Source: an uncultured Nitrospinaceae bacterium | GTDB lineage: Bacteria; Nitrospinota; Nitrospinia; Nitrospinales; VA-1 | NCBI GenBank assembly: GCA_913043155.1 | Contig: CAJWLY010000057.1 | Location: 1 to 8,586, forward strand | Direction: 5' to 3' | DNA length: 8,586 nucleotides | Part shown: one piece after another, positions 1 to 5,594 of the stretch | Layout of the letters: each line of letters opens with the position of its first letter | How positions within the stretch are numbered: the stretch's first letter is position 1 | The notes under the pieces: generated by a model | Told to the model about the DNA's origin: nothing | Databases searched by the model: none | What the model saw: only the letters and a program-made list of their open reading frames with translations | Made by a program: the position numbers and the translations under genes

Positions 1-1
1 G

Positions 2-55
2 AAGGGGACCAAGCCTTACAGTTCGAAAAAGAAAACCTTCAACTACAAGAAGTGA
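2..55 (+). CDS. Possible 3' end of an upstream gene (C-terminal tail only)
   Basis: The frame starting at base 2 is open from the window edge and stops with TGA at 53-55, 22 bp before the terminator stem at 77. That spacing fits the last gene of an operon. The 17 residues visible are rich in lysine, serine and tyrosine (ending FNYKK) and name no family. The other two frames are also open here: frame 1 runs to a TAG inside the terminator loop at 94-96, and frame 3 to a TAA at 114-116. The choice of frame therefore rests only on position relative to the terminator. All that can be said is that some gene probably enters the window from the left. Confidence 0.3.
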   Translation, partial: KGTKPYSSKKKTFNYKK

Positions 56-76
56 TCCTTTCGCTTCCAAAAACAG

Positions 77-114
77 AGAGGTTCGGCCCGTCCTAGGCCG
101 AGCCTCTTTTTTTT
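77..114 (+). terminator. Strong Rho-independent terminator
   Basis: A 12-bp stem (77-88 with 96-107, one G-T wobble at 82/102) closes a 7-base loop (89-95) and is followed by an unbroken run of eight T (107-114). This is a textbook intrinsic terminator on the + strand. It most simply ends the gene entering from the left. Because it ends only 33 bp before the UGDH start codon, it could also act as an attenuator in the UGDH leader if transcription begins upstream of it. Confidence 0.92.
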
Positions 115-147
115 AAGGCTGGTTCAAGTTTGGCCGAAAAGGGTTAG

Positions 148-1533
148 ATGAACAAAGATCAGTTTATTAAAAAGATCGTCTGTATCGGTGCAGGATATGT
201 AGGCGGACCCACGATGGCCGTCATCGCCAATAAATGTCCTGATTACAAAGTTACCGTTGTGGACATCTCTCGGAAGCGGATCGAGGCTTGGAATTCTAGC
301 CAGCTCCCGATTTATGAACCGGGGCTTCGCGATCGAGTGGAAAAGGCTCGGGGAAAGAACCTTTTTTTCTCTACTGACATTGATGCTGAAATTGCCGCGG
401 CGGACATCATTTTCGTGTCAGTCAATACCCCCATCAAAACGTTTGGGGAAGGGGCAGGGAAGGCGGTCGACCTACAGTTTATCGAGCAAACGGCCCAGCG
501 CATCAAGAAGAATTCAAGCTCTCCAAAAATCGTCATCGAAAAAAGCACCTTGCCGGTGCGATCTGCAGATACTTTGGACACCATCCTGCATTCAGGAAAG
601 AATTCCGTTCGGTTTGAGATACTGTCTAATCCTGAGTTTATGGCCGAGGGTACGGCGATCCGGGATATGGAAGAACCCGACCGCGTCCTCATAGGGTCTC
701 ACGAAACGCCCTCCGGCCATGCCGCCCGAGACGAGCTGGTAAAGATTTACAGTAGGTGGGTTCCAGAGCAGAAAATCATCACCACCAATCTATGGAGTAG
801 CGAATTGTCCAAGCTGGTTGCCAATGCTTTTCTGGCCCAGCGCATCAGTTCGATCAACAGCATTTCTGCCCTATGCGAGGCGACCGAGGCCGACGTGACT
901 GAGGTTGCCCGTGCGGTGGGCTGCGACTCCCGGATCGGCAAAAAATTTCTCAATGCCGGGATCGGGTTCGGCGGCTCCTGCTTCCGCAAGGACATCCTCA
1001 ACCTCGTCTATCTCTGCGAGTATTACAAGCTGGACGATATTGCCCAGTTCTGGCAGGCAGTGATCCTCATCAACGATAATCAAATGGATCGGTTCGTTAG
1101 CCGGATTCTTAAGACTATGTTCCGGACGCTGGTGGATAAAAAAATTGCTGTATTTGGGTTTGCGTTTAAGCCCGACACTGGGGATACTCGCAATGCTCCG
1201 GCAATTTATATCTGTAAACGTCTGCTTGAAGAAAAGGCGCATTTGAGCATCACCGATCCCCACGCCCTCCCCAACGCGAAAAAGGATCTCGACGGCATTG
1301 ACGAAGGGGTTAAATATATCGAAGATCCTTATGAAGCCGTAAAAGGGGCGCACGCCCTGGTTCTCCTCACCGAGTGGTCCGAGTACTGCGGTCTGGACTT
1401 CCAAAAAATCTACGACAATATGAAAAAACCCGCCTTTATTTTTGACGGACGCAACCACCTCAACCACAGGAAATTGTTCGAGATCGGATTCAACGTCTAT
1501 CCCGTCGGCAAACCGTCTCTCACTCACATTTGA
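148..1533 (+). CDS. ugd: UDP-glucose 6-dehydrogenase, animal-like type
   Basis: This cytoplasmic enzyme oxidises UDP-glucose twice with NAD+ to UDP-glucuronate, the precursor for glucuronate, xylose and related sugars in capsule, exopolysaccharide or LPS. The 461-residue product has the full three-part layout. An N-terminal Rossmann domain carries GAGYVGG at 14-20. A central helical domain carries SELSKLVANAF at 218-228, with the active-site Lys222 and Asn226. The C-terminal domain carries GFAFKPDTGDTR at 337-348. The catalytic cysteine is Cys278 in GFGGSCFRKD, and SNPEFMAEGTA (160-170) supplies the conserved glutamates. Segments such as AWNSSQLPIYEPGL and QRISSINSISALCEAT match the metazoan enzyme, as I remember it, much better than the common bacterial Ugd/TuaD type. 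The long C-terminal tail of animal UGDH is absent. The start ATG follows a purine-rich AAAAGGG at 137-143. The gene converges on the cytochrome gene with 9 bp between stops, and no promoter is recognisable in the 33 bp after the preceding terminator. Confidence 0.96.
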   Translation: MNKDQFIKKIVCIGAGYVGGPTMAVIANKCPDYKVTVVDISRKRIEAWNSSQLPIYEPGLRDRVEKARGKNLFFSTDIDAEIAAADIIFVSVNTPIKTFGEGAGKAVDLQFIEQTAQRIKKNSSSPKIVIEKSTLPVRSADTLDTILHSGKNSVRFEILSNPEFMAEGTAIRDMEEPDRVLIGSHETPSGHAARDELVKIYSRWVPEQKIITTNLWSSELSKLVANAFLAQRISSINSISALCEATEADVTEVARAVGCDSRIGKKFLNAGIGFGGSCFRKDILNLVYLCEYYKLDDIAQFWQAVILINDNQMDRFVSRILKTMFRTLVDKKIAVFGFAFKPDTGDTRNAPAIYICKRLLEEKAHLSITDPHALPNAKKDLDGIDEGVKYIEDPYEAVKGAHALVLLTEWSEYCGLDFQKIYDNMKKPAFIFDGRNHLNHRKLFEIGFNVYPVGKPSLTHI

Positions 1534-1542
1534 TAGGTTGGA

Positions 1543-1800
1543 TTATTTAATGCCTGGAGGTTTATGGCAAAAGGTGCAGTTGTCCATGGGGCGATGCGGC
1601 ATGATGGGGGTGTTTTCTACTTTCCGGACATGGCAGTTAAGGCAGGCGTCGGAGGATGGCGGACCCTTGTGTGCCTGGCTGATGGATAGGGGGGGTGCCG
1701 CACTTAAAAACTCACTGACGACCCAGATGATTACCACGACACCGATCACCGCCATGAAACGGAAGAAATTGATCTGCCCCTTGTTGGATTTTCTGGCCAT
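1543..1800 (-). CDS. Small membrane-anchored dihaem cytochrome c
   Basis: The 85-residue product begins with a short basic stretch (RKSNK), then one hydrophobic segment at about 12-32 without an obvious cleavage site. This predicts an N-terminal anchor with the rest in the periplasm. Two covalent haem motifs follow, CLNCH (53-57) and CTFCH (75-79). His44 and His69 precede them and could supply the sixth iron ligands. The PHR-x4-CxxCH arrangement recalls the PH...CxxCH pattern of NapB-like and magnetochrome-type domains, but the protein is too short to assign to a named family. A role in periplasmic or membrane electron transfer is inferred. It is the last gene of the minus-strand run, starting 18 bp after the ridA stop. 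No clear Shine-Dalgarno sequence lies in that gap, so coupling to ridA translation is possible. No terminator follows it before the UGDH 3' end. Confidence 0.85.
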   Translation of the reverse strand: MARKSNKGQINFFRFMAVIGVVVIIWVVSEFLSAAPPLSISQAHKGPPSSDACLNCHVRKVENTPIMPHRPMDNCTFCHKPPGIK

Positions 1801-1818
1801 GGAATGCAGTAGGCGGAA

Positions 1819-2202
1819 TTAAGAGGAAGAGGCCACGGCATCGATTTCCACTTTGGCGCCTTTGGGAAGCGCCGCCACTTGGACGCATGCCCGGGCCGGT
1901 TTATTCGCGGAAAAAAACCGTTCGTACACTTGGTTCATGCGGGCGAAATGGTTGAGGTCTGCGAGATACACCGTCGTCTTCACCACATGGCCTAAACTCA
2001 ATCCGTCGGCCTTGAGGATGGCTTCGATATTCTGCAGGGTTTTCTCTGTCTCTTGTTCAATTTCTCCGGAACACATCTCCCCTGTGGCTGGGTCGAGTGC
2101 GATCTGCCCAGAAGTGAATAGGAAATTTCCAATACGGACTCCCTGCGAATAAGGTCCGATGGCAGCCGGAGCCTGGTCTGTTTTTACGATTTGTTTTTCC
2201 AT
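1819..2202 (-). CDS. ridA: RidA/YjgF/UK114 family enamine/imine deaminase
   Basis: RidA hydrolyses reactive 2-aminoacrylate and related enamines/imines released by PLP enzymes to 2-ketoacids plus ammonia, protecting other PLP enzymes. It is normally a cytoplasmic homotrimer. The 127-residue product has the usual family length and landmarks: AIGPYSQGV at 14-22 with the active-site Tyr18, FTSGQIALDP at 29-38, the substrate-binding Arg104 in PARACVQV (followed by Cys106), and Glu119 in the KVEIDAV strand. All expected catalytic positions are intact. The start is supported by an AAGGA site 9 bases upstream. The gene overlaps the end of recO by 19 bp and is followed 18 bp later by the cytochrome gene, so it is an internal member of the minus-strand operon. 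Confidence 0.96.
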   Translation of the reverse strand: MEKQIVKTDQAPAAIGPYSQGVRIGNFLFTSGQIALDPATGEMCSGEIEQETEKTLQNIEAILKADGLSLGHVVKTTVYLADLNHFARMNQVYERFFSANKPARACVQVAALPKGAKVEIDAVASSS

Positions 2203-2972
2203 GATGCAGGGTCCTTGGCGATTTGCGCCATGTTCTTAATGAATGGATAGGATTTGAACTCGCGTCCAGTATGCGAGAGGATGAGGCGATGGGTCACTTT
2301 TTCGATTTCCCCTTCGGCCCCTTGTGGAAATTTTAACCGGCCGGCATGTTTGATATCCAGTGTTTTTAGTTTTTTCAGGTAACTCAGGATTCCTACCTTG
2401 AATCGAACTTCCGGTTGGGCGCGAAATGAACACGGTTCGCATACGATTCCCTTGTGCTCAAAGCTGAACCCAACCCACCCCGTTCCTGGCGGTCCCTTGC
2501 ACAGGGCGCAATAGCTAAGCTGGGGGGTGTACCCTGAAAGGCAGAGAAACTGCATCTCGGACAATCGAATTAGAGTTTCTGATTTGTCCAGAGTTTCAAG
2601 GGTTTCAAGGGTCTCTACGAGCAGACGGAAGACCTTTCTTTCCGGGTGTGCCTCAGCCACTAGGGTCTCAACCAGCTCGTTGAAATAGATTCCGATGTAG
2701 AGTTTCCGGAAGTCGTCTCGAACCGGTTGGAACGATCGGATGATGTCGGAGTGGTTCAGCCGATACAAGGACTGGTTTTCCTTCCCAAAATAGATCAGGC
2801 GAATATGAGACATGGGTTCTAATGCTGCTCCGAATCGGTTTTTGAGTTTGCGTGCCGCCTTGGCGACGCATTTGACCTTACCGAATTTGTCGGTCATGAA
2901 CGTGACCAGTTTATCTGTTTCCGACAGATTGATGCTTCTCAGCACGATGGCTTCGGTGTTAAATAGTGCCAT
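2184..2972 (-). CDS. recO: DNA repair protein RecO
   Basis: RecO anneals single-stranded DNA and, with RecR and RecF, loads RecA onto SSB-coated gaps in recombinational repair. The 262-residue product begins with the RecO OB-fold signature (ALFNTEAIVLRS, LSETDKLVTF, FGKVKCVAKAARK, about 1-80). A helical middle region follows, then a four-cysteine zinc site: CALC (155-158) and CEPC (178-181), as in zinc-binding members of the family. The length is slightly above the common 240-250 residues. Part of the excess is a threefold Leu-Glu-Thr repeat at about 119-128 encoded by a 9-bp tandem repeat. The start ATG lies 14 bp inside the end of the upstream methyltransferase gene and only a weak ribosome binding site (AGAAG) is present. 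This suggests translational coupling. The 3' end overlaps ridA by 19 bp. Confidence 0.95.
   Translation of the reverse strand: MALFNTEAIVLRSINLSETDKLVTFMTDKFGKVKCVAKAARKLKNRFGAALEPMSHIRLIYFGKENQSLYRLNHSDIIRSFQPVRDDFRKLYIGIYFNELVETLVAEAHPERKVFRLLVETLETLETLDKSETLIRLSEMQFLCLSGYTPQLSYCALCKGPPGTGWVGFSFEHKGIVCEPCSFRAQPEVRFKVGILSYLKKLKTLDIKHAGRLKFPQGAEGEIEKVTHRLILSHTGREFKSYPFIKNMAQIAKDPASWKNKS
2212..2216 (-). promoter_or_regulatory. Ribosome binding site of ridA
   Basis: AAGGA on the minus strand lies 9 bases before the ridA ATG, within the recO coding sequence. It fixes the ridA start and shows that ridA has its own ribosome entry despite overlapping recO. Confidence 0.75.
2591..2617. repeat. Three 9-bp tandem units inside recO
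   Basis: On the + strand three units follow one another: GAGTTTCAA, GGGTTTCAA, GGGTCTCTA. The first two differ at one base and the third is more diverged. Because the unit is a multiple of three, the repeat stays in frame and encodes Leu-Glu-Thr three times in RecO. It looks like a short slippage-type expansion in the helical middle region. Confidence 0.8.
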
Positions 2973-3474
2973 AGGATTTTGCTTCTAGATCGAGTAGAAA
3001 TTGTTTGAGATGGGTTCCGCCGGTGAACCCACCTAGGTCGCCGTTTTGGCGGATTACCCGGTGGCAGGGGACGATGACAGGCACTGGATTTCTCCCGTTG
3101 GCGTTGCCTGCTGCGCGAAAGGCCTTAGGCCGATTAACAGAACGGGCTAGCCACTTGTAGCTTTTGGTTTTCCCAAATGGAATGGTCATGAGTTTTCTCC
3201 AGACCTGTTGTTGGAAACAGGTTCCACCGGTCAGGTCGAGCTTACACGAAAACTGCTTTAACATGCCTCGGAAATACAGATGGAACTCTTTTTCCACACC
3301 TGCTAGCTTATCTCCTCGTTTTTCTGGGCTAGGGTGCAGGATTCTGAGCGTCTTTAGGAACTCGGGCTCGCCGGAAAGGGCCAGCGCTACGCGGCAAATT
3401 CCGGCGGGAGTAGCTGCAACTCCAGTCCAACCCAGTGGTGTGTGGAACATAGTGTAGGTTAGTGGGCCGGGCAT
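2959..3474 (-). CDS. ogt: Methylated-DNA--protein-cysteine S-methyltransferase (Ogt/MGMT)
   Basis: This suicide enzyme transfers alkyl groups from O6-alkylguanine (and O4-alkylthymine) in DNA to its own cysteine. With the start chosen here the product has 171 residues, close to the Ogt family norm. The active-site PCHRV motif has the acceptor cysteine at 137. The DNA-binding helix-turn-helix region precedes it (PFGKTKSYKWLA, then RAAGNANGRNP with the arginine finger at 120), and GGFTGG with a downstream Leu-Glu completes the C-terminal domain. An in-frame ATG nine codons earlier (3501) gives 180 residues. I prefer 3474 because AGGTGG sits seven bases before it, whereas the 3501 start has no convincing site. 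No Ada-type N-terminal metal domain is present. It is the first gene of the minus-strand run and overlaps recO by 14 bp. Confidence 0.94.
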   Translation of the reverse strand: MPGPLTYTMFHTPLGWTGVAATPAGICRVALALSGEPEFLKTLRILHPSPEKRGDKLAGVEKEFHLYFRGMLKQFSCKLDLTGGTCFQQQVWRKLMTIPFGKTKSYKWLARSVNRPKAFRAAGNANGRNPVPVIVPCHRVIRQNGDLGGFTGGTHLKQFLLDLEAKSYGTI

Positions 3475-3481
3475 TACGGAT

Positions 3482-3487
3482 CCACCT
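3482..3487 (-). promoter_or_regulatory. Ribosome binding site deciding the ogt start
   Basis: AGGTGG on the minus strand is separated by seven bases from the ATG at 3474-3472. It lies within the longer reading frame that starts at 3501. Its strength and spacing favour the shorter protein as the main product. Confidence 0.6.
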
Positions 3488-3635
3488 GAATGTTTTGACA
3501 TGCGATCTCAAAGCTGGTGCGCGATGCTGGGGAACAGTTGTCGGAAATTCATCAAATGCCCGCTCCCCCAACTAAATCTATATTATCATCAAAACGCGTG
3601 GGAGAGGCGGTAAGAAGCGGTTGAAGTAATTTTTT

Positions 3636-3656
3636 TTAAAACGACCGTCATTTTAA
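3636..3656. promoter_or_regulatory. 21-bp near-perfect palindrome, candidate operator
   Basis: Two 10-base arms, TTAAAACGAC (3636-3645) and GTCATTTTAA (3647-3656), are inverted repeats with a single mismatch around a one-base centre. The size and symmetry are typical of a binding site for a dimeric helix-turn-helix regulator. It lies just upstream of where a -35 box would be for the TATAAT at 3683, in a divergent intergenic region, so it could control either or both directions. No T-run follows in a terminator-like position. The regulator cannot be named. Confidence 0.45.
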
Positions 3657-3682
3657 TAATGCCATTCTTCGACTGGTACAAT

Positions 3683-3688
3683 TATAAT
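3683..3688 (+). promoter_or_regulatory. Candidate -10 box (TATAAT) for the SUMF1-type gene
   Basis: A perfect TATAAT sits about 65 bp upstream of the chosen start at 3754. No good -35 hexamer lies 16-18 bp upstream (bases around 3659-3666 read TGCCAT). If this is a promoter it would be weak or activator dependent, which fits the palindrome next to the -35 position. Confidence 0.4.
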
Positions 3689-3753
3689 GCTGCGCCGGTC
3701 TCTTGGTATTTTTTGGAAGAATTATAAATCGTTCTCAACCAGGTAATCTTTCG

Positions 3754-4536
3754 ATGACAGCATATCCACGAGGTTTGTTATTCGGAATGATTTTTTTCAT
3801 GTGGATCCCGGGTGTGTGGGCGGAAGACTCGGAAATGGTTTTCATCCCAGAAGGTGAATTTCGCATGGGCAGCACGGAGGGAGAGGGGCGGCAGGACGAG
3901 CATCCACAGCACAAGGTTTATCTCGATGCATACTTTATCGATCGATTTGAGGTGACGGGCAAGGATTTCGAGAATTACCTTAAAGCCAATCCCAGGGAGC
4001 ACCCGACCATTACTGGCTGGTGGGGGCGTGAGGTGCGTCCGGACATGAGTCATCGGCCGGTGATTGGCTTGACGTGGAAGCGATGTAGGAATTATTGCGC
4101 TTGGCGAGGCAAGCGAATGCCGACGGAAGCGGAATGGGAACGGGCCGCGGGAGGTATCGATGGGCGAACCTATCCATGGGGCGATGATCTGCCGAATCCG
4201 GACCGGACCAACTTCAACCGCTGTTGTTTTATTCAGAAGGGCCAGGTTCTGGCCAATGTGGGAAGCCACGCCTTCGGTAAAACTCCAGACGGAATTCATG
4301 ATCTAGCGGGGAACATTGCCGAATGGGTGCATGATTGGTATGATAAAAATTATTATCAGGTCAGTGAGTACAAAAATCCGCGAGGGCCGGACAAGGGAAG
4401 ACATCACACCATTCGCGGTGGGGCATGGAATAGTTTATCTGGCTACCTCAGGTCATCGAGTCGATACGGGTACGACGACGCAAAGGATTTTTATGGAATC
4501 GGGTGCCGGTGTGCCAAGTCCACCGGGAAGCATTAG
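3754..4536 (+). CDS. Exported SUMF1/FGE-fold protein lacking FGE catalytic cysteines
   Basis: The 260-residue product has a signal peptide (one arginine, a hydrophobic stretch GLLFGMIFFMWIPG, cleavage probable after VWA at 23). A complete formylglycine-generating-enzyme/C-type-lectin-like domain follows: FIPEGEFRMGS, FEVTGKDFENYL, RMPTEAEWERAAGG, YPWGDD, DLAGNIAEWVHDWY, IRGGAW and the terminal GIGCRCA. In true sulfatase-modifying enzymes two copper-binding cysteines lie soon after the GGxW motif. Here the aligned stretch is NSLSGYLRSSSR with no cysteine, so sulfatase activation is unlikely. No DinB-like iron-binding domain is present, so an EgtB-type ergothioneine role is also unlikely. It is best described as a secreted or periplasmic SUMF1-family protein of unknown function. 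A TTG-initiated extension back to 3703 is possible, but ATG 3754 gives a proper signal peptide and has AGG 10 bases upstream. No sulfatase gene is nearby. Confidence 0.88.
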   Translation: MTAYPRGLLFGMIFFMWIPGVWAEDSEMVFIPEGEFRMGSTEGEGRQDEHPQHKVYLDAYFIDRFEVTGKDFENYLKANPREHPTITGWWGREVRPDMSHRPVIGLTWKRCRNYCAWRGKRMPTEAEWERAAGGIDGRTYPWGDDLPNPDRTNFNRCCFIQKGQVLANVGSHAFGKTPDGIHDLAGNIAEWVHDWYDKNYYQVSEYKNPRGPDKGRHHTIRGGAWNSLSGYLRSSSRYGYDDAKDFYGIGCRCAKSTGKH

Positions 4537-4656
4537 GAGTACTCTAAAAATTCAAGTTCTCTGCAACACGCATTCTAATTGAGTGTCATCATCTCTCCTG
4601 CTGGCTTGATGGAGAAGCTATTAAGTTCAGCCTTCTAAAATTTTAATTCTAGGACC

Positions 4657-5589
4657 ATGGAAGCTCTAAGCCAGAAGATTGACATCATGTGCAGGGAGAA
4701 GTTTCGTCGCCTCATTGCGGAGAATATTGCCCGCTTGGGGAATATATCGATTCGATACACCAAGAATAATAAAAAGCTTTCTCTAGAACATTTGGAAACG
4801 ATTTATAATTCGTATGAAAAGGTAGTGCGTGATATTCCAAAACAACTCCTTAAAATCGAGAGGACAGTGAGATTGAAGTACCTGGAGCCGATGAGTGACA
4901 AACGGCGCTGTGATATTTTAAGGAAGATGAGTACGGACGTGGAATTACTCATCAATGGAATGGACGACGAATACCGCGCTGTCTACAGCAAGCATCATAA
5001 AACAGAAGAGTTTGAGCAGAGGGCGCAGGCGATTCTGGCTGCATCCAAAAAGAAAATAGAAGAAGAAACCGTTAAGCTTGCAGTAATACTTGACCAAGAA
5101 ATTGTTGGATCAGACCGTATACCGCCAGCTGGACTTGCAAAAGTTTATGGGCTGGATGAGTCTACCTTGGTCGATCTAAACGCAATCAGGCCCCTACAAA
5201 ATCTTCACCAGGTCTTTGATCGCTTGTCCAGTGATGAGAGGGCGCGGGCTGCTTTTGATGGAATACAAAAGAGCATTATTCTTTGCTCAAAATTTGGGAC
5301 TGGGGTTGAGGTGGACGAAAAGCAGTCACGCACTGTTGAGGCGCGGCGTCTTAAAAAAAATAGCATGGTGGCAGGGACGCTGGTTTTGCAGGAACTGATT
5401 TATAATATCCAGATTATGGTCGAACAACTCCAGCTACCCGAGGAACGACGCAACGGGGGTATCGTTTGCAAAACGTGGGATCGTCTCAAGGATTTGTTGA
5501 AAGGTTATGAAGGAGAAGAGCAGGTACTGAATTGTCTAACGCCGTTCTTCCAAATGTTTGCCTTGCACGAAAAACAAGAAGGAGTTTGA
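4657..5589 (+). CDS. Hypothetical 310-residue helical, cytoplasmic protein
   Basis: I do not recognise this protein. It has no signal peptide, transmembrane segment or enzyme motif that I can name. The composition is charged and strongly helical. The stretch at about 115-150 (EEFEQRAQAILAASKKKIEEE onward) looks able to form a coiled coil, and a basic helical N-terminus (REKFRRLIAENIARL) precedes it. Scattered cysteines at 12, 85, 210, 271 and 293 form no metal motif. The ATG at 4657 has AGGA only two bases upstream, which is too close for a good site. An ATG ten codons later (4687) has AGAAG about nine bases upstream and may be the true start. The gene looks a little more A/T-rich than its neighbours. 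Its last codons contain the ribosome binding site of sppA, so the two are very probably one operon. Any link to SppA function is inference. Confidence 0.8.
   Translation: MEALSQKIDIMCREKFRRLIAENIARLGNISIRYTKNNKKLSLEHLETIYNSYEKVVRDIPKQLLKIERTVRLKYLEPMSDKRRCDILRKMSTDVELLINGMDDEYRAVYSKHHKTEEFEQRAQAILAASKKKIEEETVKLAVILDQEIVGSDRIPPAGLAKVYGLDESTLVDLNAIRPLQNLHQVFDRLSSDERARAAFDGIQKSIILCSKFGTGVEVDEKQSRTVEARRLKKNSMVAGTLVLQELIYNIQIMVEQLQLPEERRNGGIVCKTWDRLKDLLKGYEGEEQVLNCLTPFFQMFALHEKQEGV
5579..5584 (+). promoter_or_regulatory. Ribosome binding site of sppA
   Basis: AAGGAG lies inside the final codons of the upstream gene, ten bases before the GTG at 5595. It supports GTG 5595 rather than the in-frame TTG at 5532, and implies coupled translation of the two genes. 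Confidence 0.7.
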
Positions 5590-5594
5590 AGCCT

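Larger units (their letters stand above)
3502..3753. other. Divergent intergenic region between ogt and the SUMF1-type gene
   Basis: About 250 bp with no convincing gene. It is clearly richer in A and T from about 3573 onward, including runs of T at 3630-3637. It must hold the promoters for both the leftward repair operon and the rightward SUMF1-type gene. The visible elements are the near-palindrome at 3636-3656 and the TATAAT at 3683-3688, both listed separately. For the leftward direction only loose A/T-rich matches to a -10 box occur around 3578-3595 and no good -35 box was found. Confidence 0.6.

Noticed and set aside
871..1527. Long minus-strand open frame of 218 codons across the 3' half of ugd
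   Set aside because: It lies wholly antisense to a clearly conserved enzyme, its product shows no recognisable motif, and it is best explained as a shadow of the coding strand.
3668..3693. Sigma-54-like promoter reading TGGTAC...TGCTG
   Set aside because: The GG and GC elements are 12 bases apart instead of the required 10, and the region also contains a plain TATAAT.
3703..3753. TTG-initiated 17-residue extension of the SUMF1-type protein
   Set aside because: There is no ribosome binding site before the TTG, and the ATG at 3754 gives a normal signal peptide length.
3778..4299. Minus-strand open frame of 173 codons over the SUMF1-type gene
   Set aside because: The plus-strand frame has a complete conserved domain, and the antisense product has no motif or start signal.
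3754..4536. Genuine sulfatase-activating formylglycine-generating enzyme
   Set aside because: The two catalytic cysteines expected after the GGxW motif are absent and there is no sulfatase gene in the window.
4537..4656. Terminator or promoter between the SUMF1-type gene and the 310-residue gene
   Set aside because: TCTCC (4594-4598) and GGAGA (4611-4615) could pair, but the stem is short and lacks a T-run. GAGTACTC at 4537-4544 has no loop. No -35/-10 pair with proper spacing was found.
5532..5594. TTG-initiated 21-residue extension of SppA
   Set aside because: It would overlap the upstream gene by 58 bp, lacks a ribosome binding site and places a charged extension before the signal sequence. 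GTG 5595 has AAGGAG at good spacing.
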